Source: an uncultured Solobacterium sp.
GTDB taxonomy: Bacteria; Bacillota_I; Bacilli_A; Erysipelotrichales; Erysipelotrichaceae
Direction: 5' to 3'
Length of the DNA stretch: 10,006 nucleotides
Assembly: GCA_937895985.1 (NCBI GenBank)
Contig: CALBKL010000274.1
Coordinates: 1-10,006, forward strand
This document shows, piece by piece, positions 1 through 6,254 of the stretch. The notes beneath the pieces are model-generated. The model was not told the origin of the DNA. It did not search any database and saw only the letters and a list, made by a program, of their open reading frames with translations. The number at the start of each line of letters is the position of its first letter. The stretch's first letter is position 1. The position numbers and the translations under genes were made by a program.

Positions 1-689
1 TATCAATAGATGATTTGGATGCAGTGCTAATAACACATAATCATTCTGATCATATATCGCAAATTAAGCATTTTGCCTCACTACCAATCTATTCTCCAAT
101 TGAAATACCAAAGATTGATACTTTCTACGTAAAGCCTGGGTCTTCGTTTACAGTTGAAACTTTACGCTTTACGCCAATTGCATTATCGCATGATGCGTTA
201 AATACAGTTGGATATATCGTTGAAAATGGAACTGAAAAACTTGTATATGTTACAGATACTGGCTATATCAATGAGAAACATATTCCACGCATCAAAGATG
301 CGGACTATATTGTGTTAGAGTCAAATCATGATGTACAGATGTTGATGGCGACAAGTCGTCCGCAGTTTACTAAACAGAGAATTTATAGTGATACAGGGCA
401 TTTATGCAATGAGGATTGTGCAGCTGTTCTTGATAAAATCGTGACAGAGAAGACAAAGATGATTATTCTCGCGCATTTGAGTGAACAAGCAAATACACGC
501 AAGAAAGCACTTGATACAACAGTACATGCATTGCAAAATCATTCTGGATTACTACATAAAAATCTGCTTGTGTGTGCAGCGGGCCAGTATGAGATGATTA
601 GAAAGGGTATATATGATGAAAAAGTTGATGCCGGTAGCGTTAGCGCTATTATTGGTATGGAATCTAGTCCTAACCATGATGTTGATTAG
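1..689 (+). CDS. walJ: WalJ/YycJ-type metallo-beta-lactamase-fold hydrolase, 5'-truncated by window edge
   Basis: The frame is open from the window edge (first whole codon at 3) to the TAG at 687-689, so roughly 50 N-terminal residues lie outside; the TTG at 15 is an internal Leu. Seen: the metal-binding HNHSDH signature (36-53), a SHDA segment (from 186), a TDTG aspartate (D at 255-257), ESNHD (318-332), GHLCNED (from 396) and LAHLSE (from about 468). This series is typical of the YycJ/WalJ branch of the family. WalJ is a cytoplasmic metal-dependent hydrolase, probably acting on nucleic acid, encoded at the end of the walRK cell-wall regulon operon; its physiological role is not settled. The following HtrA-like and rlmH genes fit that conserved neighbourhood. 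Odd: the C-terminal tail of about 25 residues is encoded in a 77-nt overlap with the next gene and looks longer than usual for the family. Function by homology is firm; the exact substrate is not. Confidence 0.9.
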   Translation, partial: SIDDLDAVLITHNHSDHISQIKHFASLPIYSPIEIPKIDTFYVKPGSSFTVETLRFTPIALSHDALNTVGYIVENGTEKLVYVTDTGYINEKHIPRIKDADYIVLESNHDVQMLMATSRPQFTKQRIYSDTGHLCNEDCAAVLDKIVTEKTKMIILAHLSEQANTRKKALDTTVHALQNHSGLLHKNLLVCAAGQYEMIRKGIYDEKVDAGSVSAIIGMESSPNHDVD

Positions 690-1653
690 GAATCTGCAAA
701 AGAATAATACAGGTAATAGTTCCCTTGAGGATATGAATAGCACAAACTATACTACGTCAGACTATACTAGTGCGATAGAAAATAGCAGAAGTAGTGTGGT
801 AACGGTTGAAAGTGATGGTTCTTACTATAGTGGAATTATCATTGCAAAAGAAAAGGAAACAGTCCACATTTTAACAACCACAAAGGCAATAAAGAATGGT
901 AGTCCGAATGTTGTGTTTGATAGTGGTGTACGTGTTAGTTCGACTGTCATAGGTGATGATGGTGAAAGTGGAGTCGCATTGCTGCAGGTAACAACAAACT
1001 TTGAAGTAAAGCCATTTACGATTTTAGATACAACTGCTTTAGCACAAGGAGCAAATGTGGTTGTAATGAGTGGTAGAAATCTAACGACTGGTAGTGCAGT
1101 TGTAAGCAGCGGTATTGTTTCAGAACCTGGTGTATGGCGAATGAATGGTACGACAACTTGGCTCTCTTCCATGCTAGAAATGGATACACCTATCACTTCG
1201 ATTCAAGAGGGTGGTGCTGTCATTGATTTAAATGGATCCCTCGTTGGTGTTGTTGCGAGTCAACCATTCCAAGGTAATTCTCGTATGGAATATGCGATTA
1301 CTGCCAATGAAATCAAACTGATTTACAACGCACTCAAAACAAATGGCAAAGTAACACGTGGTGCATTAGGTGTTGTGATGCGTAATATTTCAAGTATGCT
1401 TGCATATGAAAAGAGTGCACAGGGCATTAACATTGATATGAAGACTGGTGTATATGTTCAAACAGTTGTTGAGAAGAAAGATGCAGGTGATACTCTTCAG
1501 GTTGGAGATATTATCACTATGATTGATGGAATTGAAATGACTTCGTATCAAGATGTGCTTGCGAGAATGTACATGCATTCAGCTGGTGATACTGTAAATG
1601 TATCCATCATCCGTGGTGGTGAAAGTAAGCAGATTGGTGTGGTTTTACAATGA
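613..1653 (+). CDS. membrane-anchored HtrA-like trypsin-fold/PDZ protein, predicted pseudoprotease
   Basis: 346 residues. Residues about 6-26 are a hydrophobic signal anchor after a short MMKK start. A polar Asn/Ser/Thr-rich linker (about 30-58) follows, then a trypsin-like beta-barrel domain (about 60-240) and a PDZ domain (about 249-346, with TLQVGDIITMIDG near 294-306). The fold should therefore face the outside of the membrane. Aligned by eye to HtrA/DegP motifs, the catalytic His of the TNNHVV motif is K91, the Asp of DLAVLKV is G120, and the Ser of GNSGG is E199 (QEGG). The whole triad is missing, so proteolysis is unlikely; a scaffolding, sensing or peptide-binding role through the PDZ is inference. 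Start: ATG at 613 or 616, with AAAGGG at 602-607 (5 or 8 nt away, favouring 616). A later start beyond the upstream stop would lose the membrane anchor. Its position after walJ matches yycK/htrC-type genes of walRK operons. Confidence 0.85.
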   Translation: MMKKLMPVALALLLVWNLVLTMMLIRNLQKNNTGNSSLEDMNSTNYTTSDYTSAIENSRSSVVTVESDGSYYSGIIIAKEKETVHILTTTKAIKNGSPNVVFDSGVRVSSTVIGDDGESGVALLQVTTNFEVKPFTILDTTALAQGANVVVMSGRNLTTGSAVVSSGIVSEPGVWRMNGTTTWLSSMLEMDTPITSIQEGGAVIDLNGSLVGVVASQPFQGNSRMEYAITANEIKLIYNALKTNGKVTRGALGVVMRNISSMLAYEKSAQGINIDMKTGVYVQTVVEKKDAGDTLQVGDIITMIDGIEMTSYQDVLARMYMHSAGDTVNVSIIRGGESKQIGVVLQ

Positions 1654-2126
1654 TCAAGATGATTGCCTGCGGCAAAGTAAAAGAGAAGTGGATGAAGGAT
1701 GGCATCGCAGAGTATGTAAAACGTATCCGCCCTTACGATAAGATTGATGTTATTGAAGTACAAGATGAGAAAGCACCAGAGACAAATTCCGCTGCTGAAA
1801 ATGAACAAGTAAAGGTTATAGAAGGGCAGCGGATATTAAAAAATATCCGTGATGATGAATATCTGATTTTACTAGATCTTGCGGGTGTGGATATCGATTC
1901 TATCGCGCTAGCGAATAAAATACAGGATTGTTATAATCGTGCTAGAAGTAAGATTACATTTGTGATTGGTGGTTCTTTGGGGGTGAGTAGCGAGTTAATT
2001 GCGCGTGCTGATTTTCGTTGGCGTATCTCAAAAGCAACCTTTCCACATCAACTCTGCAGAATATTAGTGGTAGAACAAATCTATCGTAGCTTCCGCATTC
2101 TACATAATGAGCCATATCATAAGTAA
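1650..2126 (+). CDS. rlmH: 23S rRNA (pseudouridine1915-N3)-methyltransferase RlmH
   Basis: 158 residues, the normal length for RlmH (about 155-160). It methylates N3 of pseudouridine 1915 in helix 69 of 23S rRNA on the assembled 70S ribosome, using S-adenosylmethionine; it is a small SPOUT (alpha/beta-knot) dimer. Seen: LLDLAGVDIDS (74-84), the SAM-site glycines FVIGGSLG (104-111), and the highly conserved C-terminal part with RADFRWRISKATFPHQLCR (119-137), VEQIYRSFRI (141-150) and the terminal EPYHK (154-158). The start overlaps the preceding stop as ATGA, and no strong Shine-Dalgarno is visible before it, so translation is probably coupled to the HtrA-like gene. rlmH commonly sits downstream of walJ/htrA genes in Bacillota. 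Only a weak AT-rich hairpin follows. Confidence 0.97.
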   Translation: MIKMIACGKVKEKWMKDGIAEYVKRIRPYDKIDVIEVQDEKAPETNSAAENEQVKVIEGQRILKNIRDDEYLILLDLAGVDIDSIALANKIQDCYNRARSKITFVIGGSLGVSSELIARADFRWRISKATFPHQLCRILVVEQIYRSFRILHNEPYHK

Positions 2127-2143
2127 ATTTCTAACATAGAAAT
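2127..2143 (+). repeat. small AT-rich inverted repeat after rlmH
   Basis: A perfect 7-bp inverted repeat, ATTTCTA and TAGAAAT, with an ACA loop, directly follows the rlmH stop codon. It could form a weak hairpin at the 3' end of the transcript. It has almost no GC pairs and is followed by ATTGTATCG and not by a U-run, so it is not a canonical intrinsic terminator. Confidence 0.35.
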
Positions 2144-2170
2144 ATTGTATCGAATTGCAACTTCCTACAA

Positions 2171-2184
2171 TGTAAACGCTTGTA
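2171..2184 (+). promoter_or_regulatory. cre-like operator (candidate CcpA site) upstream of ptsH
   Basis: TGTAAACGCTTGTA matches the Bacillota catabolite-responsive element TGWNANCGNTNWCA at all fixed positions except two near its 3' end. It overlaps the candidate -35 hexamer at 2180-2185, a position at which bound CcpA would block RNA polymerase. A CTTGT/ACAAG inverted repeat (2179-2183 and 2191-2195) overlaps its 3' half. HPr phosphorylated on Ser46 is the corepressor of CcpA, so a site in front of ptsH would form a feedback loop. Site identity is inference from the consensus. Confidence 0.5.
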
Positions 2185-2208
2185 TATGAAACAAGTATGT
2201 TATAAAAT
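2180..2208 (+). promoter_or_regulatory. candidate sigma-A promoter of ptsH
   Basis: TTGTAT at 2180-2185, a 17-nt spacer and TAAAAT at 2203-2208 give a vegetative promoter. An alternative reading is the extended -10 TGT-TATAAA at 2198-2206 with a 15-nt spacer. It lies about 40-65 nt before the ptsH ATG, leaving a short leader with a strong AGGAGG ribosome binding site (2234-2239). Confidence 0.55.
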
Positions 2209-2247
2209 ACAGATATAGCAAGAAAAAATGATCAGGAGGATAAACCA

Positions 2248-2514
2248 ATGAAAGAGATTACTGTTACAGTTGTTGACCCAGTAGGATTACATGCACGTCC
2301 TGCTACAGTTGCTGTAAATGCTGCAAGCAAGTTTAAGAGTGAAGTGAAGGTATCTTACAAGGGACGTACAGTGAATATGAAGTCTATTATGGGTGTTATG
2401 TCACTTGGAATTCCTACACAGTCTGAAATTACAATTTCCTGTGAAGGTGATGACGAAGATTCAGCTGTTAAGACAATTGAAGACGTATTACGCGCTCAAA
2501 AAGTTATTGCTTAA
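2248..2514 (+). CDS. ptsH: HPr, phosphocarrier protein of the PTS
   Basis: 88 residues, standard HPr length. HPr carries phosphate from enzyme I (PEP-derived) to the sugar-specific EIIA proteins in the cytoplasm. Seen: the active-site segment GLHARPA with the phosphoryl-accepting His15 and Arg17, and the regulatory segment KSIMGVMSLGI with Ser46, the site of HPr kinase/phosphorylase in Bacillota. HPr(Ser-P) is the CcpA corepressor, so this HPr should act in catabolite repression as well as transport. AGGAGG at 2234-2239 is 8 nt before the ATG. The gene stands alone between its own promoter and terminator; ptsI (enzyme I), often directly downstream, is absent, as in clades where the two are separated. 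A Crh-type paralogue is unlikely because His15 is present. Confidence 0.97.
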   Translation: MKEITVTVVDPVGLHARPATVAVNAASKFKSEVKVSYKGRTVNMKSIMGVMSLGIPTQSEITISCEGDDEDSAVKTIEDVLRAQKVIA

Positions 2515-2530
2515 TAGATAACAATAAGGG

Positions 2531-2560
2531 GAGAAAGATGTTTTGACATCTTTCTTTTTT
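2531..2560 (+). terminator. intrinsic terminator of ptsH
   Basis: AGAAAGATGT (2532-2541) pairs with ACATCTTTCT (2546-2555) around a TTTG loop, and the 3' arm runs into an uninterrupted T-tract ending at 2560. It begins 17 nt after the ptsH stop. Its loop and 3' arm also contain a perfect TTGACA hexamer (2543-2548), the likely -35 of the next gene. Confidence 0.9.
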
Positions 2561-2573
2561 CTTATGTTAAAAT
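2543..2573 (+). promoter_or_regulatory. candidate sigma-A promoter of the phosphoglucomutase gene
   Basis: A consensus -35 TTGACA lies at 2543-2548. An extended -10, TGT-TAAAAT, lies at 2565-2573, giving a 19-nt spacer (18 if TTAAAA is read). The spacer is longer than the optimum, which the TG extension could offset. The -35 falls inside the ptsH terminator hairpin, so the two signals share DNA. The transcript would start around 2580, very close to the AAGGAG ribosome binding site (2580-2585), so the leader must be short. Confidence 0.6.
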
Positions 2574-2594
2574 AGGAATAAGGAGCTAAAAATT

Positions 2595-4277
2595 ATGTAT
2601 TTAGATGAATATAAACGTTGGCTATCTGCAAACTTAATCGATTTTGATTTACATGCAGAATTAGCTGGTATTGAAAATGATGAACAAGCAATCAAGGAAA
2701 GATTTGCAGTATCCTTGAAGTTTGGTACAGCTGGTTTAAGAGGTACTCTTGGTGCTGGTACAAACCGTATGAATATCTGGGTTGTTCGCCAAGCTACACA
2801 GGGTGTTGCGGATTGGGTTAAAACACAGGGTGGAACACAAACTGTTGCGATTAGTTATGACAGCCGTTTAAAGGGTTGGACATTTGCGAAGGATGCGGCT
2901 GCTGTATTAGCAGCTAATGGAATTAACGTTCGTCTTTATGATGAACTAATGCCTGTACCTGCCTTAAGTTTTGCGACAAGATACTATCACTGCAATGCAG
3001 GTATTATGATTACTGCATCCCATAACCCCGCAAAATATAACGGTTTTAAAGTATATGGACCAGACGGTTGCCAGATGACAGATGATGCGGCTGCTATTGT
3101 ATACGATCAGATTCAGAAGACAGACGTACTAACGGGTGCGAAATACATTTCCTTTGCGGAGGGTGTAGCGAAGGGTCTTATCCAGTTTGTTGGTGAAGAT
3201 TGCAAGGAAGCACTTTATCAAGCAATTGAATCTAGACAAGTTCGCCCAAATCTTTGCAAGACTGCAGGTTTGAAACTTGTGTATTCCCCATTAAATGGTA
3301 CGGGTCTTGTGCCTGTAACACGTGTTTTAAGTGATATAGGTATTACAGATATTACAATCGTTCCTGAACAGGAATATCCAAATGGATACTTTACAACATG
3401 TTCTTATCCAAACCCTGAAATCTATGAAGCCTTAGAAAAGGGATTAGAACTTGCAAAGAAGGTAGGGGCAGACTTAATGCTTGCGACTGACCCAGACGCT
3501 GACCGTGTAGGTATTGCGATGAAGTGTCCAGATGGTTCTTATGAACTTGTATCTGGTAATGAAATGGGTGTTCTTTTACTGGACTACATTTGTGCTGGAC
3601 GTATTGAAAAGGGCACAATGCCTAAGAATCCAGTCGCTGTTAAGTCTATTGTATCTACACCACTAGCAGATTTAGTTGCGAAATATTATGGTGTTGAATT
3701 ACGTCATACATTAACAGGTTTCAAGTGGATTGGTGATCAGATTGCACAACTTGAAGCAAATGGTGAAGAAGAACGTTTCATCTTTGGTTTTGAAGAGAGC
3801 TATGGTTATTTAGCGGGTTCTTATGTACGTGACAAGGATGCGGTTGTTGGTTCCATGTTAATCTGTGAGATGGCTGCGTACTACCGTAGTATTGGTTCCT
3901 CTATCAAACAACGTTTGGAAGAAATCTATGCACAGTATGGACGTTTCCTCAATCAGGTAGATAGTTATGAGTTTGCAGGTCTTTCTGGTATGGATAAGAT
4001 GGCTGGTATCATGAATACATTACGTACTAATCCACCAGTAGAATTTGCAGGACGTAAGGTTGTTTCTCTAACAGACTATAACAAGCCGGAAGAGACAGGT
4101 TTACCGAAAGCAAATGTACTTATCTTTGGTTTAGAAGATGGGGCTACAGTTGTTGTCCGTCCTTCTGGTACAGAGCCTAAGATTAAGACATACTTTACAA
4201 CTTTAGGTAAGGACTTGGCTGAAGCACAGAAGGAAAAGGATGAGTTAGCAGCAGTACTTAAGCCTTTATTCTCCTAA
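2595..4277 (+). CDS. pgcA: alpha-phosphoglucomutase (PgcA/PGM2-like, phosphohexomutase superfamily)
   Basis: 560 residues, close to the roughly 580 of Bacillus PgcA. It interconverts glucose-6-phosphate and glucose-1-phosphate in the cytoplasm via a phosphoserine, linking glycolysis to glycogen and UDP-glucose synthesis. Seen in order: KFGTAGLRG (42-50), the catalytic TASHNP loop with Ser142 (140-145), the magnesium-binding TDPDADR loop (298-304), the sugar-recognition GFEESYG (398-404) and the phosphate-binding RPSGTEPKIK (522-531). The motif set and length fit the PGM2/PgcA branch better than the shorter GlmM or ManB enzymes; some phosphomannomutase side activity cannot be excluded. AAGGAG at 2580-2585 is 9 nt before the ATG. 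The gene sits directly upstream of glgB and the pullulanase, which fits supply or use of glucose-1-phosphate for storage glucan, but terminators isolate it from both neighbours. Confidence 0.93.
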   Translation: MYLDEYKRWLSANLIDFDLHAELAGIENDEQAIKERFAVSLKFGTAGLRGTLGAGTNRMNIWVVRQATQGVADWVKTQGGTQTVAISYDSRLKGWTFAKDAAAVLAANGINVRLYDELMPVPALSFATRYYHCNAGIMITASHNPAKYNGFKVYGPDGCQMTDDAAAIVYDQIQKTDVLTGAKYISFAEGVAKGLIQFVGEDCKEALYQAIESRQVRPNLCKTAGLKLVYSPLNGTGLVPVTRVLSDIGITDITIVPEQEYPNGYFTTCSYPNPEIYEALEKGLELAKKVGADLMLATDPDADRVGIAMKCPDGSYELVSGNEMGVLLLDYICAGRIEKGTMPKNPVAVKSIVSTPLADLVAKYYGVELRHTLTGFKWIGDQIAQLEANGEEERFIFGFEESYGYLAGSYVRDKDAVVGSMLICEMAAYYRSIGSSIKQRLEEIYAQYGRFLNQVDSYEFAGLSGMDKMAGIMNTLRTNPPVEFAGRKVVSLTDYNKPEETGLPKANVLIFGLEDGATVVVRPSGTEPKIKTYFTTLGKDLAEAQKEKDELAAVLKPLFS

Positions 4278-4286
4278 GAAATATGA

Positions 4287-4370
4287 ATACAGATAGATGC
4301 AGGTTGATATCTGCATCTTTTTGTTTGGAATTCTATGTTTGTTTGTACGTTTTTCATCATCTATCTGTAT
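4287..4370 (+). repeat. 13-bp long-range inverted repeat in the pgcA-glgB intergenic region
   Basis: ATACAGATAGATG (4287-4299) and CATCTATCTGTAT (4358-4370) are perfect reverse complements separated by 58 nt. The left arm shares its last five bases with the 5' arm of the pgcA terminator, so the long pairing and the terminator hairpin would compete in a read-through RNA. The right arm lies just upstream of the glgB -10 element. Function is unknown. Confidence 0.6.
4295..4326 (+). terminator. intrinsic terminator of the phosphoglucomutase gene
   Basis: AGATGCAG (4295-4302) pairs with CTGCATCT (4311-4318) around an 8-nt loop, followed by a T-rich run TTTTTGTTT. It lies 17 nt after the TAA stop of the phosphoglucomutase gene. 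Confidence 0.88.
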
Positions 4371-4387
4371 CTATTCAATACTTGCAA

Positions 4388-4396
4388 TGTTAAAAT
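4388..4396 (+). promoter_or_regulatory. candidate extended -10 promoter of the glgB-pullulanase-secA unit
   Basis: TGT-TAAAAT (4388-4396) sits 29 nt before the glgB ATG, in the 11-base sequence ATGTTAAAATA (4387-4397) that also occurs before the phosphoglucomutase gene (2564-2574). No good -35 is present at the right distance (TATCTA at 4368-4373 is poor), so it would depend on the TG extension or on an activator. Confidence 0.5.
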
Positions 4397-4400
4397 AAAT

Positions 4401-4413
4401 GTAACGTAGTTAC
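4401..4413 (+). promoter_or_regulatory. short palindrome in the glgB leader
   Basis: GTAAC-GTA-GTTAC is a 5-bp inverted repeat with a 3-nt centre. It lies between the -10 element and the GGAGG ribosome binding site (4414-4418) and abuts the latter. It could be an operator half-site pair at the transcription start or a small hairpin affecting ribosome access; a chance palindrome is also possible. Confidence 0.35.
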
Positions 4414-4425
4414 GGAGGATCACAT

Positions 4426-6252
4426 ATGAATTTAGAACGTATCATTGAAGAGTTTCATCAGGGTCATTCCTTGAATGCATATGAGGTGTTTGGCGCCCAC
4501 TTTGTAGACGAGGGAGTACGTTTCACAGTGTATGCGCCCCATGCGGAAAACGTATGGGTCGTTGGATCATTTACAAACTGGGATGAAAATCAAATCTTGA
4601 TGGAGAGAATGAACTTTCAAGGTGTATGGACAATTACTGTACCATCTTTAAATGAGTGGGAAGTTTATAAGTATAAGATTCAAACTAGAACAGGAAATAT
4701 TCTATATAAAGCTGACCCATTTGCTTTCTATAGTGAAACAAGACCAAATACCGCAAGTAAGCTTGTTGATTTAGGCAAGTTATCTTGGACAGATGAGAAG
4801 TGGTTGAATAACCGTAGTCTAAACTTTGATAAGCCAATGAACATTTATGAGTTATATGTTGGTGGATGGAAGCGTAATGGGGAACATCCATATTCGTATG
4901 ACATGCTTGCGGATGAACTAATTCCATATATTAAAGAGAATGGTTATACACATATTGAACTAATGCCTCTTAGTGAGTATCCGTTTGATGGATCATGGGG
5001 ATATCAAGTCAGTGGTTACTATTCCTTAACAAGTCGTTATGGAAATCCTAAGGAGTTTAATCGCTTTGTGGACCGTTGCCATGCGGCAGGAATCGGTATC
5101 ATTATTGACATGGTGCCTGTTCACTTTGTAAAGGATGACTTTGGATTACGTTACTTTGATGGAGAAGCGTTATATGAATATCCAAATGAATACGATGCGA
5201 ATTCTGAATGGGGTACGATGAACTTTAATTTGTGGAATGAAGAAGTACGTTCGTTCTTGATGTCCTCTGCAGCGTTCTGGGTAAATATGTATCATATGGA
5301 TGGTATTCGTATTGATGCGGTTTCCAACCTCATTTATTGGGCTGGTAATCGTGATAGAGGTACGAATGATGGTGCTATATACTTTGTAAAACGCTTGAAT
5401 TACTACATGCATAAGGAATTTCCAACTGTCATGATGATTGCGGAGGATAGCTCCGATTTCCCAAATGTAACAGCACCTACAGAAAAGGATGGATTGGGCT
5501 TTGACTATAAGTGGGATCTTGGTTGGATGAATGACACGCTCAAGTATTATGGAACAGACCCTATCTATCGTTATTATGATCATCACAAGTTGACCTTCTC
5601 AATGGCATACTTCTATAGTGAGAAGTTCTTAATGCCATTTAGCCATGACGAAAACGTACATGGCAAGCATACTGTCATCGACCGTATGTGGGGTGACTAT
5701 GATGCGAAGTTTGCACAAGCAAAGAATTTGTATGCATACATGTATTCCCATCCTGGTAAGAAGTTAAATTTCATGGGAAATGAGCTTGGCTCTTTCCGTG
5801 AATTTGATGAGACACGTCAGATTGACTGGGAATTACTCCAGTATCCAAAACATTATTCCTTTAATCTATTTATTAAAAAGTTAAATGAGTTATATCTATC
5901 GCATGCATGCTTGTATGAAGGTGATTATAGCTATGATGGCTTTAAGTGGATTGATGCGGATAACAATATACAAAGCGTATATTCCTTCTATCGTAGTAGT
6001 AAGGATGAGTACCTTGTATGTGTATTGAACTTAAGTAATACAACATATGAAAACTTTGAGTTGGAGATGCCACAAAGTGGATACTATAAGGAAATCTTGA
6101 ACTCAGATGACCAAATTTATGGCGGTAATGGTATGGTTCATCCAAGAGCGATCCGTACTTCTAAGAAGACTGGAAAGAATCTCTTGAAGATGAATCTTGC
6201 GCCATTTGCGGCTGTTTGGTTTGTAGCGAAGAAAAACAGAGGTAAGAAATAA
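4426..6252 (+). CDS. glgB: 1,4-alpha-glucan (glycogen) branching enzyme, GH13
   Basis: 608 residues, a short-form GlgB without the extra N1 domain of many 700-residue enzymes. It cleaves an alpha-1,4 chain and transfers it to a 6-OH, creating alpha-1,6 branches in glycogen in the cytoplasm. Seen: an N-terminal CBM48 sandwich (about 18-115, with VWVVGSFTNWDE near 43-54), then the GH13 barrel with region I DMVPVHF (228-234), region II GIRIDAVS with nucleophile Asp297, region III MMIAEDSS with acid/base Glu340, and region IV FSHDENVHGK with Asp408. A beta-sandwich C-domain (about 500-600) follows. The pattern is the GlgB type and not a neopullulanase. GGAGG (4414-4418) is 7 nt before the ATG. 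The pullulanase follows after 2 nt, so branch-making and branch-removing enzymes are co-expressed. glgC, glgA and glgP are not in the window. Confidence 0.96.
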   Translation: MNLERIIEEFHQGHSLNAYEVFGAHFVDEGVRFTVYAPHAENVWVVGSFTNWDENQILMERMNFQGVWTITVPSLNEWEVYKYKIQTRTGNILYKADPFAFYSETRPNTASKLVDLGKLSWTDEKWLNNRSLNFDKPMNIYELYVGGWKRNGEHPYSYDMLADELIPYIKENGYTHIELMPLSEYPFDGSWGYQVSGYYSLTSRYGNPKEFNRFVDRCHAAGIGIIIDMVPVHFVKDDFGLRYFDGEALYEYPNEYDANSEWGTMNFNLWNEEVRSFLMSSAAFWVNMYHMDGIRIDAVSNLIYWAGNRDRGTNDGAIYFVKRLNYYMHKEFPTVMMIAEDSSDFPNVTAPTEKDGLGFDYKWDLGWMNDTLKYYGTDPIYRYYDHHKLTFSMAYFYSEKFLMPFSHDENVHGKHTVIDRMWGDYDAKFAQAKNLYAYMYSHPGKKLNFMGNELGSFREFDETRQIDWELLQYPKHYSFNLFIKKLNELYLSHACLYEGDYSYDGFKWIDADNNIQSVYSFYRSSKDEYLVCVLNLSNTTYENFELEMPQSGYYKEILNSDDQIYGGNGMVHPRAIRTSKKTGKNLLKMNLAPFAAVWFVAKKNRGKK

Positions 6253-6254
6253 AG

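Noticed and set aside
613..689. A frameshift joining walJ and the HtrA-like gene as one broken gene
   Set aside because: The two proteins are different families, each complete at the junction: WalJ has all its motifs and the second has its own start, ribosome binding site and signal anchor.
825..1196. Antisense open frame of 123 codons opposite the HtrA-like gene
   Set aside because: It lies wholly inside a well-supported gene, has no ribosome binding site, and its translation has no recognisable domain.
2127..2143. Intrinsic terminator after rlmH
   Set aside because: The stem is seven mostly A-T pairs and no U-run follows; listed only as a weak hairpin.
2144..2171. ATTGTA/TACAAT inverted repeat upstream of ptsH
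   Set aside because: Six A-T-rich pairs 16 nt apart are readily expected by chance in this composition.
2127..2247. Riboswitch or small RNA in the rlmH-ptsH gap
   Set aside because: Only 121 nt, explained by the hairpin, cre-like site and promoter; no known riboswitch-like conserved core was recognised.
5170..5586. Antisense open frame of 138 codons opposite glgB
   Set aside because: It is a mirror of the conserved GH13 coding region, Ile/His-rich as expected for such a reverse frame, with no initiation signal.
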